Shown: positions 36,991 through 46,871, numbered from the stretch's first letter. The stretch is DNA of 64,000 nucleotides from Catenovulum adriaticum (GCF_026725475.1 NZ_CP109965.1:1922001-1986000), one strand, 5' to 3'. Numbers and translations: made by a program. The notes: generated by a model from the letters alone, not told the origin.

Positions 36991-38823
36991 CTAAGTTAAT
37001 CTGCGTCGTTTTAATAACAGACTGAATACAAACAATAGCAAGGTTAAACATAAAGGTGCTACCGCAATATTAATAAATTTGAGCCAACGCCCTAGCGCTT
37101 CAATATCTTTATTTAATTGGTGTTGAACTTCTCGCAGCGCTTTACGTATTTTGACTCTCTGCTTAGCAAATTCATCAATAGCAGCTTGCTGCTTGTCATT
37201 TAAGACCAATTGATTGGCTTCAAGCGGCTGTCCTTGAAGCTGAGCCAACTGATTTTCAGTTTCAGTTAATTTTTGTTGTAACTGCTCTTCTTTTTGCCTG
37301 AATTGGACTTCAGCTTTTAGTTCCAATTCATTCACTCGGGTAAACGGGCGGCTAAACTTACCTCGGGCTCGTATACTAATTAACTCATCGCTGCCCGATA
37401 AGTTTTCAACTGCATTGGCAACAAAATCGCCGTTATTTGCAAAAGGTGTTGCGACCATTTCACCAAAAAATTGACTGGTTTGCACCCAAAAACGATCCGC
37501 TAATATGTCTGAGTCTGCAACAACAATTAAGTTCGCTTTGTCTGTTTCAGATTTAAAATTAGCCGCTTGATTTAATTCATCATTTGTTGCAAAAGCGGAT
37601 GAAATTTTGCCATTAACTCGAACAGCTAAATGATAAACTTGATTTTTAGGTTCAAAGCCAACTTTTAATTGATTAGGATCAACCACGGCTTGGTATTGTT
37701 CAAGCTCCATCGTGCTAGCCGAACTAGAGCTACTTAGTAAAGGCTCAAATTGCGCGTCTTTAAGTTTATCCATTTTCATTAGCGACCCAAATGAAGCGCC
37801 ATTAATGCTTTCAAGCTGAGCATTGATCGCGTCATTTTGATTAATATTTTGGCTATGTAGTCCTAAATAGCCATAGTGTTTACCAGCGGCTCCCGAGGCT
37901 AACCTAATTTCAAGTGCACTAGCTGCATCTAAAACGATGTCAGGATTATATTCAATCCCCCAAGCTGCTAACAAACTGGCCGTATTTTGGCTATCAGTAG
38001 GCATAACACCCGTTGACTCATTTAGCGGATCAATAAATATAAGTGCTTTACCGCCATTCATGACATATTGATCAATGGAATATTGTAAATTTTCATTCAT
38101 TTCATTTGGGTTAATTAACAATAAAACATCTGTGTTGGCCGGAATTTCGGTATTTACGGTTTCAACTCTGTTTATCTGATAAAGCTGCTCTAGTTGCTGA
38201 TAAAATACCCAAGCTGGTTGCGACTGTTGCATTGCCATCATAGGGTTCATTGTATTTGCGCTTCCCGAGACAGGTAAACCAGTTAATAAACTAACGTTTA
38301 TTGATTTTGGCGCCACTAGTTGCTGTAACAACTGGCTAATATCATATTCTAAAAATGACTCTTTAGACGGTTCAAAAAACGCAATGGTTTCGCTTTTATC
38401 AAATGCGTTTCGGGCCCCTAAACCAAAATAAAGCTTTTCACCCAAACTACCAACTTGTGCAGCGGTTAAACCGAACTCTTCGGCGTTATCTTCCGCTTCA
38501 GAAAAAGGCGCGGGATCAATAATCTCTAGCTTAATGTTGCCGTCACTTAATGACGCATACTCTTCTAACAAGCTTTGCACGCGCTGCGCATAGTTTCGAA
38601 TTTGCGTCATTCCTTCAGAGTTTTCTTGCGAAAAGAAAAAATAAAAATAAATCGGATCTTCTACTTGTTCGATAATCTGCTTAGAGCCCTCTGATAGGGT
38701 ATAAACTTGATTTTGCGTTAGATCTAAGCGGTACTTGGCTAAAAAGGTATTATTAAGCACAACCGCGCCAATAAACAAAATAGCAAGCGATAATAAGGCA
38801 ATAAAGATTTGGAATTTTTTCAT
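36991..38823 (-). CDS. GldG-like ABC-system periplasmic protein
   Basis: A 610-residue GldG-family protein. I choose ATG 38823 (MKKFQIFIALLSLAILFIGA), with AGGAG 8 bases before it; an in-frame ATG at 38874 lies inside the upstream permease. One membrane segment follows the start and one ends the protein (FINIAVAPLCLTLLLFVFSL). Between them is the GldG type N-terminal domain (NQVYTLSEGSKQIIEQVEDP, PIYFYFFFS) and a second domain with LIFIDPLNES. A coiled-coil region, rich in Q and L, precedes the last membrane segment. In Bacteroidetes, GldA/F/G support gliding; the gammaproteobacterial versions have no known cargo. Confidence 0.85.
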   Translation of the reverse strand: MKKFQIFIALLSLAILFIGAVVLNNTFLAKYRLDLTQNQVYTLSEGSKQIIEQVEDPIYFYFFFSQENSEGMTQIRNYAQRVQSLLEEYASLSDGNIKLEIIDPAPFSEAEDNAEEFGLTAAQVGSLGEKLYFGLGARNAFDKSETIAFFEPSKESFLEYDISQLLQQLVAPKSINVSLLTGLPVSGSANTMNPMMAMQQSQPAWVFYQQLEQLYQINRVETVNTEIPANTDVLLLINPNEMNENLQYSIDQYVMNGGKALIFIDPLNESTGVMPTDSQNTASLLAAWGIEYNPDIVLDAASALEIRLASGAAGKHYGYLGLHSQNINQNDAINAQLESINGASFGSLMKMDKLKDAQFEPLLSSSSSASTMELEQYQAVVDPNQLKVGFEPKNQVYHLAVRVNGKISSAFATNDELNQAANFKSETDKANLIVVADSDILADRFWVQTSQFFGEMVATPFANNGDFVANAVENLSGSDELISIRARGKFSRPFTRVNELELKAEVQFRQKEEQLQQKLTETENQLAQLQGQPLEANQLVLNDKQQAAIDEFAKQRVKIRKALREVQHQLNKDIEALGRWLKFINIAVAPLCLTLLLFVFSLLLKRRRLT

Positions 38824-38833
38824 TATTATTCTC

Positions 38834-39562
38834 CTATTCCGCCTTTTTATATTCAATAATAACTTTACTGGCACTTAACCATATCAAGCTAACAATAAAA
38901 AAATAAGCTGCATCATGAACACTAACCACCCCTTTTGCCATTGCTTCAAAGTGCGTTAAAAAGCTAAAAGAGGCTATCGTATCTATCACCAAAGCTGGTG
39001 CTACATTCGTTAACGATGATAAAAATAAATGACTACCGCTTAATACAAATAAAAAGCAAATAACAACCGTTAAAATAAAAGCAATTACTTGGTTTTTAGT
39101 CAACGCTGACATACAGATACCTATGGATAAAAATGCCGCTGCCATTAACCAACTGGCTAAATAGGCTGCCACAATAATGCCGTTGTCTGGTTCACCTAAG
39201 TAATTAACAGTGAGCCATAAAGGAAAAGTTAACAGTAGCGACAAACCTAAAACCACCCAAGCCGAAAAAAACTTTCCTAATAATGCTTGAGTTGTCGTGA
39301 TTGGTAGCGTCATTAATAACTCGATAGTGCCACTTTTTCGTTCTTCCGCCCAAGTTCTCATGGCTATGGCGGGTACTAAAAATAAATACAACCAAGGTAA
39401 AAAATTAAAAAAAGGCAATAAATCGGCCTGTCCTCGCTCATAAAACGAGCCTAAATAAAATGTAAAAACACTGCTTAAACTTAAAAAAATTAAAATAAAT
39501 ACATAGGCTACTGGGGTTGCAAAAAAGCTTGCGAGCTCTCGTCTAAAAATAACACCGACCAT
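38834..39562 (-). CDS. GldF-like ABC transporter permease
   Basis: A 242-residue permease of the ABC-2 type with six hydrophobic segments. The opening FRRELASFFATPVAYVFILI and the loop RTWAEERKSGTIELLMTLPI match GldF/NosY-like permeases. It overlaps the ATPase stop by one base (TAATG) and is followed by the GldG-like gene after 10 bases. It would form the membrane channel with the ATPase. Confidence 0.88.
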   Translation of the reverse strand: MVGVIFRRELASFFATPVAYVFILIFLSLSSVFTFYLGSFYERGQADLLPFFNFLPWLYLFLVPAIAMRTWAEERKSGTIELLMTLPITTTQALLGKFFSAWVVLGLSLLLTFPLWLTVNYLGEPDNGIIVAAYLASWLMAAAFLSIGICMSALTKNQVIAFILTVVICFLFVLSGSHLFLSSLTNVAPALVIDTIASFSFLTHFEAMAKGVVSVHDAAYFFIVSLIWLSASKVIIEYKKAE

Positions 39563-40485
39563 TAGCTAACCTCCTCTGTCATTTTTCTAAATACATCATC
39601 CAATTGGCCTTGCTCTGAATACATTGCTTTTAGCTGCCAACCTTGCAAGTGAACAATATCAAAAATTTGCGGAAACAAATTTTCATAGCTTTCATGACCA
39701 ATAATAGAAATTTTATTTTTTGAGCGTTCAATAATATGGGTAACACCCGGCGCTAACCTTAGCTGTGACGTATCTGGTTTTTCATCTTCAAACTCAATCG
39801 TGATGGCTTGATGATACGGCGACTCGCTCGCTAATGCCTGTGGCGTGCCATCGAATAATTTTTTACCTTTAGCGATAATAATCGCGCGATTACAAACTGC
39901 TGACACTTCTTCAAGCAAATGCGTCGAAATAATCACTATTTTATCTCGAGCTAAGTTTAAAATTAATTGGCGAACATGATGTTTTTGGTTTGGATCTAAA
40001 CCATCTGTTGGTTCATCTAAAATAAGGACTTTAGGATCGTGTAATATGGCTTGAGCCAGTCCAACTCGACGCTTAAACCCTTTGGATAAGTTATCAATTT
40101 GTTGGTTTAATACGCCTTCTAATTGCACTTGCTCAACCACTTTTTGCAAACGCTGCTTTTTATGTTGACCTTTTAAACCCCTAACTTGAGCAATAAAAGT
40201 TAAAAATTGCACTACCGTCATTTCACCATAGGCTGGGGTACCTTCTGGTAAATATCCCATGGCTTTTTTTATTTTCAATGGCTGTTTTGCAATATCTAAT
40301 TGGCAAATTTCTATTTGTCCTGAGCTTGGCTCTAAAAAACCGGTGAGCATTTTCATGGTAGTCGATTTACCTGCCCCGTTCGGCCCCAAAAAGCCCACAA
40401 TATCTCCGGCTTCTATCTCAAGATTTAACCCATCTACCGCAGTTAACTGGCCAAATCGTTTGGTAAGATTAGTTACACGAATCAT
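39562..40485 (-). CDS. GldA-like ABC transporter ATP-binding protein
   Basis: A 307-residue ATPase. Walker A is GFLGPNGAGKSTTMKMLTGF, the signature is LSKGFKRRVGLAQA, Walker B is VLILDEPTDGLDP, and the H-loop is VIISTHLLEEV. The C-terminal 80 residues form the extra domain seen in GldA-type proteins. It is the first gene of the four-gene operon. The copy 2 repeat lies 155 bases upstream. Confidence 0.9.
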   Translation of the reverse strand: MIRVTNLTKRFGQLTAVDGLNLEIEAGDIVGFLGPNGAGKSTTMKMLTGFLEPSSGQIEICQLDIAKQPLKIKKAMGYLPEGTPAYGEMTVVQFLTFIAQVRGLKGQHKKQRLQKVVEQVQLEGVLNQQIDNLSKGFKRRVGLAQAILHDPKVLILDEPTDGLDPNQKHHVRQLILNLARDKIVIISTHLLEEVSAVCNRAIIIAKGKKLFDGTPQALASESPYHQAITIEFEDEKPDTSQLRLAPGVTHIIERSKNKISIIGHESYENLFPQIFDIVHLQGWQLKAMYSEQGQLDDVFRKMTEEVS

Positions 40486-40640
40486 AACTTAGCTACACTC
40501 CTAATTTTGCTCTAAGCAAATAATGATACCTATTTATTATTTTTAATATTTTTCAAAACTCAACCATTTGAGTTCGTTTTCTGCAAGAAAAACTAGCTTG
40601 CCCTGCATATGTTTACAAATAATAATACAAGCCTCTTCTA

Positions 40641-40992
40641 GGGTCTGCTGACCTTTTGCGTTCATTTTTGCAGCAGCCCGTATGGTTTTTATACAATGCA
40701 GAGCGATTGACGCGTAGTGCGCTACATAAGTGAGCGATAAAGACTTTGTGCTCCTGCAAAGTCATCTTACCCCACATCCATGTGGGGTAACGCCGTAAAA
40801 AAGCCATACGGGGGCAGCCTTTCAGGTTCGTCCTGAGCGCTTCCAACTCTTTTTTGCCTGCGTGGATGCAGGCACTTAACGTGAGCAGGATGCGGTAGCT
40901 GTGCTCAGTTTTTATATAGAATAACTATACGACACCGCGATTTAAAAGCGCTCAGTTAGAACAAAATTTGTACTCAAAAGATAAACAGACCC
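40641..40992 (+). repeat. Structured MITE-like repeat, copy 2 (352 bp)
   Basis: The same element as at 26466, in the same orientation and TA-flanked (40639-40640 and 40993-40994). The terminal repeats are shorter here: GGGTCTG / CAGACCC plus CTTTTG / CAAAAG. Domain A is closed by 40676-40685 with 40804-40813, where the sequence is GCCCGTATGG against CCATACGGGG (one end pair mismatched). Domain B is closed by 40833-40842 with 40946-40955, CTGAGCGCTT against AAGCGCTCAG. The invariant hairpin 40770-40787 (CCCCACAT/ATGTGGGG) is kept. An open frame of 77 codons on the minus strand is a by-product. It ends 55 bases before the NMT1-GGDEF gene. Confidence 0.85.
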
Positions 40993-41047
40993 TAACTGCA
41001 CTATACTATAAAAAAACGTTAAACCCTGTCATTTTTTAAGGCACGTA

Positions 41048-42691
41048 ATGGGCATACTTAAAAGAATTAAACCATATATCTATTTGCTTGTTGTAATCAC
41101 CTCGCCGTTACATTCAGCAACAGATGTTAATTTACAATTGCGCTGGCGTCACCAGTTTCAGTTTGCTGGTTATTATATGGCCATTGAAAAAGGTTATTAT
41201 CAAGCACAAGAACTAAGCGTTAGCTTAATTGAGGGTGGGCCTAACGCGTTTCACCCTGTCGATAATTTAATCAACCAAAAGGCTGATTTTGCGATTAGTG
41301 GCTCGGGTGCCATTATTAGCCACATTCAAGGTAAACCTATAGTCGCACTGGCCGCTATAATGCAAAGCTCCCCGCTTATCTGGATTACCCTAAAAAAGAA
41401 TAATTTAACCCGACCTCACGATTTAACGAACAAAACCCTATCGATCTTAAATCCAATAGAAAGCGCTGAGTTATTAACTGTATTCAAAAAAGAAAATATC
41501 AGTTTATCGAATATTAATTTTAAACAAACTAATTTTACGGTAGATAACTTGATTGACGAAAAAACCCATGCGCTTAATGCTTATATCTCAAACGAACCAT
41601 TTTTGCTCCAACAAAAAAATATTGAATACAATATTATTAACCCTGTTGATTATGGAGTTAACTTTTATAATGATGTCTTGATAACGCATAGTAAATTAGC
41701 TAAATCGTCACCTGAACTCGTAAAAGTGTTTACTAAAGCCTCTCTTCAAGGCTGGCAATATGCGTTTAGTCATATAGATGAAACCGTTGAACTCATTCAT
41801 GCTAAATATGCGCCTCATAAATCCATCGAGCATTTACGATATGAAGCGCTACAGCTCAAAAAATTAGTGATGCCAGAGTTAGTTACAATTGGTCACATGA
41901 ACCCCGGTCGTTGGCAAAAAATTGCAAATAACTATTACGAATTGGGTATGGTTAAATCAACAGATAACATTAGTGACTTTATCTTTAATCCAAATGATAG
42001 CCGCTCTCCATGGTTTGTACACTATATGGTGATTTCAGGTTTAATAATTTCGTTGTTATCTATTATTACTTGGCGCTTTGCTTATTTAACGACATCACTG
42101 AGAAAAGAAATTAAGCGTCGTCGTTATGCTGAAAACAGTCTAGTATCAGTCAATAAAAAACTAAAAATTCTGGCAACAAGCGATCCACTCACTAAAATTT
42201 ATAATCGACGGGCTTTTTTTGACAAAGGCCATGCATTATTAAATTTAGCGCACCGAAAAAATCTTCCTATTACTTTATTTATGATTGATTTAGATAATTT
42301 TAAAAGTATTAATGATGAGTATGGACACAAAACAGGTGATCGAGTACTAACATCCTTATGTGATACTTTACATAATAAATTAATTCGAGAGCACGATATT
42401 TTTGCTAGAATTGGGGGAGAAGAATTTGCAATTTTAATGCTAGATTGCGGTATTCAAAATGCGGAATCTATTGCGCTACGCATTTTAAACTGTGCACATC
42501 ATTTGCAAATACCCACAGAAAAACAAACCCAGCTAGATGTCACGGTGAGCATAGGTATTTCAGAAATAGGTATGTCAGAAATCAGCCATGATATTGAGAC
42601 TTGTTTAAACCAAGCCGATAAAGCTCTATATCAAGCAAAACAACAAGGTCGCGACCAGTTTGTCATTTATACTCATTCAGATATTGCTTAA
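41048..42691 (+). CDS. NMT1/THI5-type sensor fused to a GGDEF diguanylate cyclase
   Basis: A 547-residue membrane signalling protein. A signal peptide (1-24, cleaved near LHSATDVN) leads to a periplasmic NMT1/THI5-like binding domain: QFQFAGYYMAIEKGYYQAQE, then KADFAISGSGAIISHIQGKP. A membrane segment (about 323-345, MVISGLIISLLSIITW) precedes a GGDEF domain with the active motif IGGEEFAIL near residue 456. The inhibitory RxxD site (REHD) lies just before it, so product inhibition is expected. NMT1 domains bind thiamine-pyrimidine precursors or related ligands in transporters; here the ligand may tune c-di-GMP synthesis. The ligand itself is inferred. Confidence 0.88.
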   Translation: MGILKRIKPYIYLLVVITSPLHSATDVNLQLRWRHQFQFAGYYMAIEKGYYQAQELSVSLIEGGPNAFHPVDNLINQKADFAISGSGAIISHIQGKPIVALAAIMQSSPLIWITLKKNNLTRPHDLTNKTLSILNPIESAELLTVFKKENISLSNINFKQTNFTVDNLIDEKTHALNAYISNEPFLLQQKNIEYNIINPVDYGVNFYNDVLITHSKLAKSSPELVKVFTKASLQGWQYAFSHIDETVELIHAKYAPHKSIEHLRYEALQLKKLVMPELVTIGHMNPGRWQKIANNYYELGMVKSTDNISDFIFNPNDSRSPWFVHYMVISGLIISLLSIITWRFAYLTTSLRKEIKRRRYAENSLVSVNKKLKILATSDPLTKIYNRRAFFDKGHALLNLAHRKNLPITLFMIDLDNFKSINDEYGHKTGDRVLTSLCDTLHNKLIREHDIFARIGGEEFAILMLDCGIQNAESIALRILNCAHHLQIPTEKQTQLDVTVSIGISEIGMSEISHDIETCLNQADKALYQAKQQGRDQFVIYTHSDIA

Positions 42692-42781
42692 ACTATATGA
42701 GTTCTGGGTGAGTTGATGAGCCTTTTGTTTAGCTATGTTCAGACGCTATATTTTTACTTTAGGTGCAATAAAATTAGCGTG

Positions 42782-45430
42782 CTAGTCCGTTGCTATCGTC
42801 ACTTCTGAATTTAGCTCTGCATCGGCTTGAGGTTGAATAACCACATTTGAGATAATTTCGGCGACGGGCTTAAATTCTTTCAATTGCGCGGGCCGTTGAA
42901 TACCAAAACCTTGCGCATAATCGACTCCTATTTCTCGAAGCGCTTCTAATATTTCATCGTCTTCCACATATTCGGCAATTGTTTTCATACCCATTGCATT
43001 ACTAATTTGATGAATTGAGCGCACAATTTCATGATCTCGCTTGTTTGAAATCATCTCTTTGACAAAGCCACCATCTATTTTGACATACTCTGCAGGCAGG
43101 TTTTGTAAATAACTATAAGATGAAAAGCCTTTACCAAAATCATCTAACGCAAACGTAAAACCATAAGCTTTCAAACGTAAAATAAGCTCTCGCCCCGTAA
43201 CTAAGTTATTTACGGCTGCACTTTCTGTTACTTCAAAACAAATAGACTCACTTGGAAAACCCACTTTTTGATGTAAGTCGATAATATAACCATATAAACT
43301 TCCATCATTTAGTGACTCACCCGATAAATTAATAGATAAAGTCACTGAATCCCAAATGCTTGGGCGAGATGATAACCAAGTAAATACCGATTTAATGACC
43401 CAACGATCAATCTTTGACATTAAACGAAAACGTTCCGCCGCCGGTAAAAACAAGCCTGGCGCAAGTAAAATACCTGCTTCGTCTCTCATTCGTAATAAAA
43501 TTTCGACGTGCTCTCGTTCGCTTTTACCAACGGTTGGATTAATCCGCTGAAAAAATAATTCAAATTTATCATTAATTAAGGCATCGTTAATTTTAGCTGC
43601 CCACTGTGGTGCTTGATGGTGCGAGTTTAAATGCTCATTTGCGCTATCAAAAACTTGAATATGGTTAGGTCCTTGGCTTTTTGACAAGTAACAAGCAGCA
43701 TCTGCTTCACGCCGAGCTTCAGCACTGTTATGTGTGGACTGATTGACTTCCGTCAACCCAAAACTAGCCCCTACACTATAAACCTTACCAGCCCAAATAA
43801 AACGATAACTTTTAATATGTTCATGAATTTTTTCGATAATTGCTAGACCATGTTTAAGCCGAGCGTCAAATAAAATAATGCCGTATTCATCCCCACCAAT
43901 TCGGGCACAAATATCTGTTTTTCGCAGAAATGAACGTAAAATAGCACCAATTTCATGTAACAACTGATCGCCTGCAGCATGTCCTGCATTATCGTTAATT
44001 AGTTTAAAGCGATCTAAATCAATCTGGCATAAAATATGTTCACGTTTGTCTGTTTTAGCGCTATGTACTGCAAAATTGAGCTGTTCTTCATATTTATGTC
44101 GATTCAATAACTTAGTCACCACATCGTAGCTGGCCTGAAAGTTAAGTTTTTGCCTAAGCCGCTCTGATTGTGTCATATCACGTAAAACCATAACGGTACC
44201 CACAGATTCGTGGTTTGAGTTACGTAATAAAGTAATGTGTTTTTCAACAAATAAAATTTCTAAATTACGTTTAAATTCATGTGTGTAACGTTCTCCAGCA
44301 CCTTCGTTTTTTTGCCGAATCACATCGGTTAAAGAAGCATTTAATTTATCGATATCCGCTCGATTTACAAAAGGTAAAACTTGTGAAACAGGCTGACCAA
44401 TTAACTCTGATTCATCCACCGGAATAATTTGATAAGTTGCGGCATTACAATAAGTCACTACGCCTTTAAGATCAGTCGCAATAACCGCATCGCCAATAGA
44501 GTTAAGGACGACTTTATTAAATTCGCGGGTTTCATATAATTCATCTAACATCGCGTTAATAGATTCAGCTAGCTCAGCCGTGTCTTCTGTATTTGTTGAG
44601 CCGAGCTTATGATTTGACGTTGAATTTAACGGCTTAATACTCATGATTTCTTGTTTAAGTTTATCTAAATTCTGCTTTGGATCTCGCCACTTTAAAATAA
44701 TAACCAATACAAAAGCGAGCACGGTTAATACACAAATAGCCACAAAAATGAGCCAAAGCGGCTGTTGGTGTATTTGTGCAAAATGCAGTGGTTTTAATTG
44801 AATTTCTAATTCATCAGCGGGTTTGAAAAAATCTTTAAATAATAGTGATTGTACGTTAAGCCCGCTAAGCTTATCCGGTCTGCTGGTGTATGCGCTGATT
44901 TGTTTAATTAAACTGGTATCAGTATCAATTAGTTCACCGTATATCAACCAGCTTTGATCAGTTAATTGACTCAAGCCGACACGAGCCCAAGTATTGCTAG
45001 CCAATTTGGTGTAACCACAACAAGTGGCTTTAATGGTGTTGTTTACAAAAGCGTTGTTGAGCTTATCAATAAAGCTTAACGGCAATTGATGGGCAATCGC
45101 GCCTTCTTTTGTAAGAAATGTCTGACGATAAATCGTATTTTTAGAATCAAGCTGAACCATAAATGAAGCCGAGTTGCTTAATAACTTAGATTCATTTGGG
45201 TGAGTTGCAACGGATAATGCTTGTTGTTCAAAACGAGCTTGAAAAACTTGTTCGGCATGTTGTAAATTAACAAACTGTTGCTCGGTCAATTGAGCTTGGT
45301 TTGAGTTGTAAAGGTTACTGAGTGCGCGATAAAATACAAAACTTAACAAAAACAAAAGCACTAATATTAAGCTTAATGTAAGATAGAGTAACTTTGGTAT
45401 ATTTTTTATTTTTTTATTTTTAGTCATCAT
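42782..45430 (-). CDS. PAS-GGDEF-EAL c-di-GMP signalling protein
   Basis: An 882-residue dual-domain protein. Two membrane segments (about 14-36 and 229-247) enclose a periplasmic sensor of unknown type. A PAS domain follows (about 305-425; VVLNSIGDAVIATDLKGVVT), then GGDEF (motif RIGGDEYGIILF, with inhibitory RKTD before it), then EAL. The EAL motif reads EILLRM instead of EALLR. Other EAL parts are DDFGKGFSSYSYL, KIDGGFVKEM and YAQGFGIQRP. The active-site acids are kept, so both cyclase and phosphodiesterase activity are possible. It is convergent with the NMT1-GGDEF gene. Confidence 0.88.
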   Translation of the reverse strand: MMTKNKKIKNIPKLLYLTLSLILVLLFLLSFVFYRALSNLYNSNQAQLTEQQFVNLQHAEQVFQARFEQQALSVATHPNESKLLSNSASFMVQLDSKNTIYRQTFLTKEGAIAHQLPLSFIDKLNNAFVNNTIKATCCGYTKLASNTWARVGLSQLTDQSWLIYGELIDTDTSLIKQISAYTSRPDKLSGLNVQSLLFKDFFKPADELEIQLKPLHFAQIHQQPLWLIFVAICVLTVLAFVLVIILKWRDPKQNLDKLKQEIMSIKPLNSTSNHKLGSTNTEDTAELAESINAMLDELYETREFNKVVLNSIGDAVIATDLKGVVTYCNAATYQIIPVDESELIGQPVSQVLPFVNRADIDKLNASLTDVIRQKNEGAGERYTHEFKRNLEILFVEKHITLLRNSNHESVGTVMVLRDMTQSERLRQKLNFQASYDVVTKLLNRHKYEEQLNFAVHSAKTDKREHILCQIDLDRFKLINDNAGHAAGDQLLHEIGAILRSFLRKTDICARIGGDEYGIILFDARLKHGLAIIEKIHEHIKSYRFIWAGKVYSVGASFGLTEVNQSTHNSAEARREADAACYLSKSQGPNHIQVFDSANEHLNSHHQAPQWAAKINDALINDKFELFFQRINPTVGKSEREHVEILLRMRDEAGILLAPGLFLPAAERFRLMSKIDRWVIKSVFTWLSSRPSIWDSVTLSINLSGESLNDGSLYGYIIDLHQKVGFPSESICFEVTESAAVNNLVTGRELILRLKAYGFTFALDDFGKGFSSYSYLQNLPAEYVKIDGGFVKEMISNKRDHEIVRSIHQISNAMGMKTIAEYVEDDEILEALREIGVDYAQGFGIQRPAQLKEFKPVAEIISNVVIQPQADAELNSEVTIATD

Positions 45431-45710
45431 ATTTTATATTATTAGCAATGTGCTTTATTGAGTTAAAGTCAGGTAAACTAAATTTACCTGTTGCTTCTTT
45501 TTTACACGATACATATCAAAACTCAAGTAATATCTTAAAATTGTGAGATATTTCGTACAAACAGTTCCTAATTTAGTTTTAAAAAGCACAAAACACGCCG
45601 CTCACAACACAAGTTCCCTAATAAAGGTTTTATCATTGGCTGTTTTTTCGCTATAGTTAGCGCAATTTTTTATTCGCGATAAATAAATGTGCATAAGCAC
45701 GAGAACTACG

Positions 45711-46871
45711 ATGGCAAAGGCAAAAATTGATTTAGACCAAGTTAGAAACGACATTACTGCATTAGACGAAAACCTACTCAACTTATTAGCCCAGCGAAGA
45801 GCGCTAAGCCTTCAAGTCGTGCAAAGTAAAGTTGAAACAAAAAAAGCAATTCGTGACAGCTACCGTGAAACTTTGTTACTACAAAATTTGACGGAAAAAG
45901 GCAAAAAGCTGAATTTAAAAGCCGATTATATAAATCAAGTGTATCGACAAATTATTGAAGATTCAGTCGAACTACAGCAAGATTATTTATTACAGCTAAA
46001 TAACCCTGAAATAAAAAGCGCTGAATATAAAATTGCTTACTTAGGCAGTAAAGGGAGCTACAGCCATGCCGCAGTTGAAAAGTATTTAGCTGGTGTTAAT
46101 GGCGGCTTAATTGATCTAGGTTGTAATAGTTTTAACGCCATATTTGCAGCGGTTGAAGATAAAAAAGCAGACTTAGGTGTTATCCCTATTGAAAATACCT
46201 CGTCTGGCAGTATTAATGAAGTTTACGATTTATTACAAACAACTCGACTTAAAATTGTAGATGAGCTATTTATCCCTGTAAAACACAATTTACTGGTTGC
46301 GTGCGAAACGAATCCTGCTCAAATAAAAACCATTTATGGTCACCACCAACCGATTGCTCAATGCAGCGACTTTTTAGCTGAGTTTGACGATATCAAACTT
46401 GAGGTTATGGACAGCACTTCGTCTGCGTTAGAAGTTGTTAAAAAGTTAAATGACCCAAGTGTGGCAGTTTTAGGGAGTGCAGAAGCTGGCAAACATTATA
46501 ATTTGCAATCAATCCAAGCTGATGTTGCTAACCAAAAAGATAATCAAACACGATTTATTATCGTTGCTCGTGAATCAGTTAATGTGCCATTTCAATGCGC
46601 AGCTAAAACCTCATTAGTATTAGCTGTTGGCCAGCGACCGGGCGCACTTGTGGATGCGTTAATGATTTTCAAACAGCACGATATTAATATGTGTAAAATT
46701 GAATCTCGTCCAATCAAAGGACGTCCGTGGGAAGAAATGTTTTATATAGATGTGACTGAAAATGTTACTACTGAGCCTATGCAATCAGCTATAAAAGCAT
46801 TAAAAGCCAGCACCACAGATTTTACTGAAATTGGCTGCTATTTAGATAGAAGTAGCCAAACTCAAAAATAG
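45711..46871 (+). CDS. pheA: Bifunctional chorismate mutase/prephenate dehydratase PheA
   Basis: The P-protein of phenylalanine synthesis, 386 residues from ATG 45711. An in-frame ATG at 45687 would add eight residues with no better ribosome site. The chorismate mutase domain covers about 1-90 (DITALDENLLNLLAQRRALS). The dehydratase domain has YLGSKGSYSHAAVEKYL and GVIPIENTSSGSINEVYDLL. An ACT domain with the feedback motif (KIESRPIKGRPWEEMFYID) ends the protein, so phenylalanine inhibition is expected. No pheL-type leader could be supported. Confidence 0.95.
   Translation: MAKAKIDLDQVRNDITALDENLLNLLAQRRALSLQVVQSKVETKKAIRDSYRETLLLQNLTEKGKKLNLKADYINQVYRQIIEDSVELQQDYLLQLNNPEIKSAEYKIAYLGSKGSYSHAAVEKYLAGVNGGLIDLGCNSFNAIFAAVEDKKADLGVIPIENTSSGSINEVYDLLQTTRLKIVDELFIPVKHNLLVACETNPAQIKTIYGHHQPIAQCSDFLAEFDDIKLEVMDSTSSALEVVKKLNDPSVAVLGSAEAGKHYNLQSIQADVANQKDNQTRFIIVARESVNVPFQCAAKTSLVLAVGQRPGALVDALMIFKQHDINMCKIESRPIKGRPWEEMFYIDVTENVTTEPMQSAIKALKASTTDFTEIGCYLDRSSQTQK

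Noticed and set aside
40613..40846. An open frame of 77 codons on the minus strand inside the repeat element.
   Set aside because: It exists only because the element is GC-richer than its surroundings. The sequence follows helix arms, has no ribosome site, and is not kept open in copy 1.
45600..45710. A possible phenylalanine attenuator before pheA: a frame with F, Y and W codons and a small hairpin (CGCTA-TAGT-TAGCG) with a T-run.
   Set aside because: The frame has no start codon and the stem is only five pairs. There is no alternative pairing that would make an attenuator.
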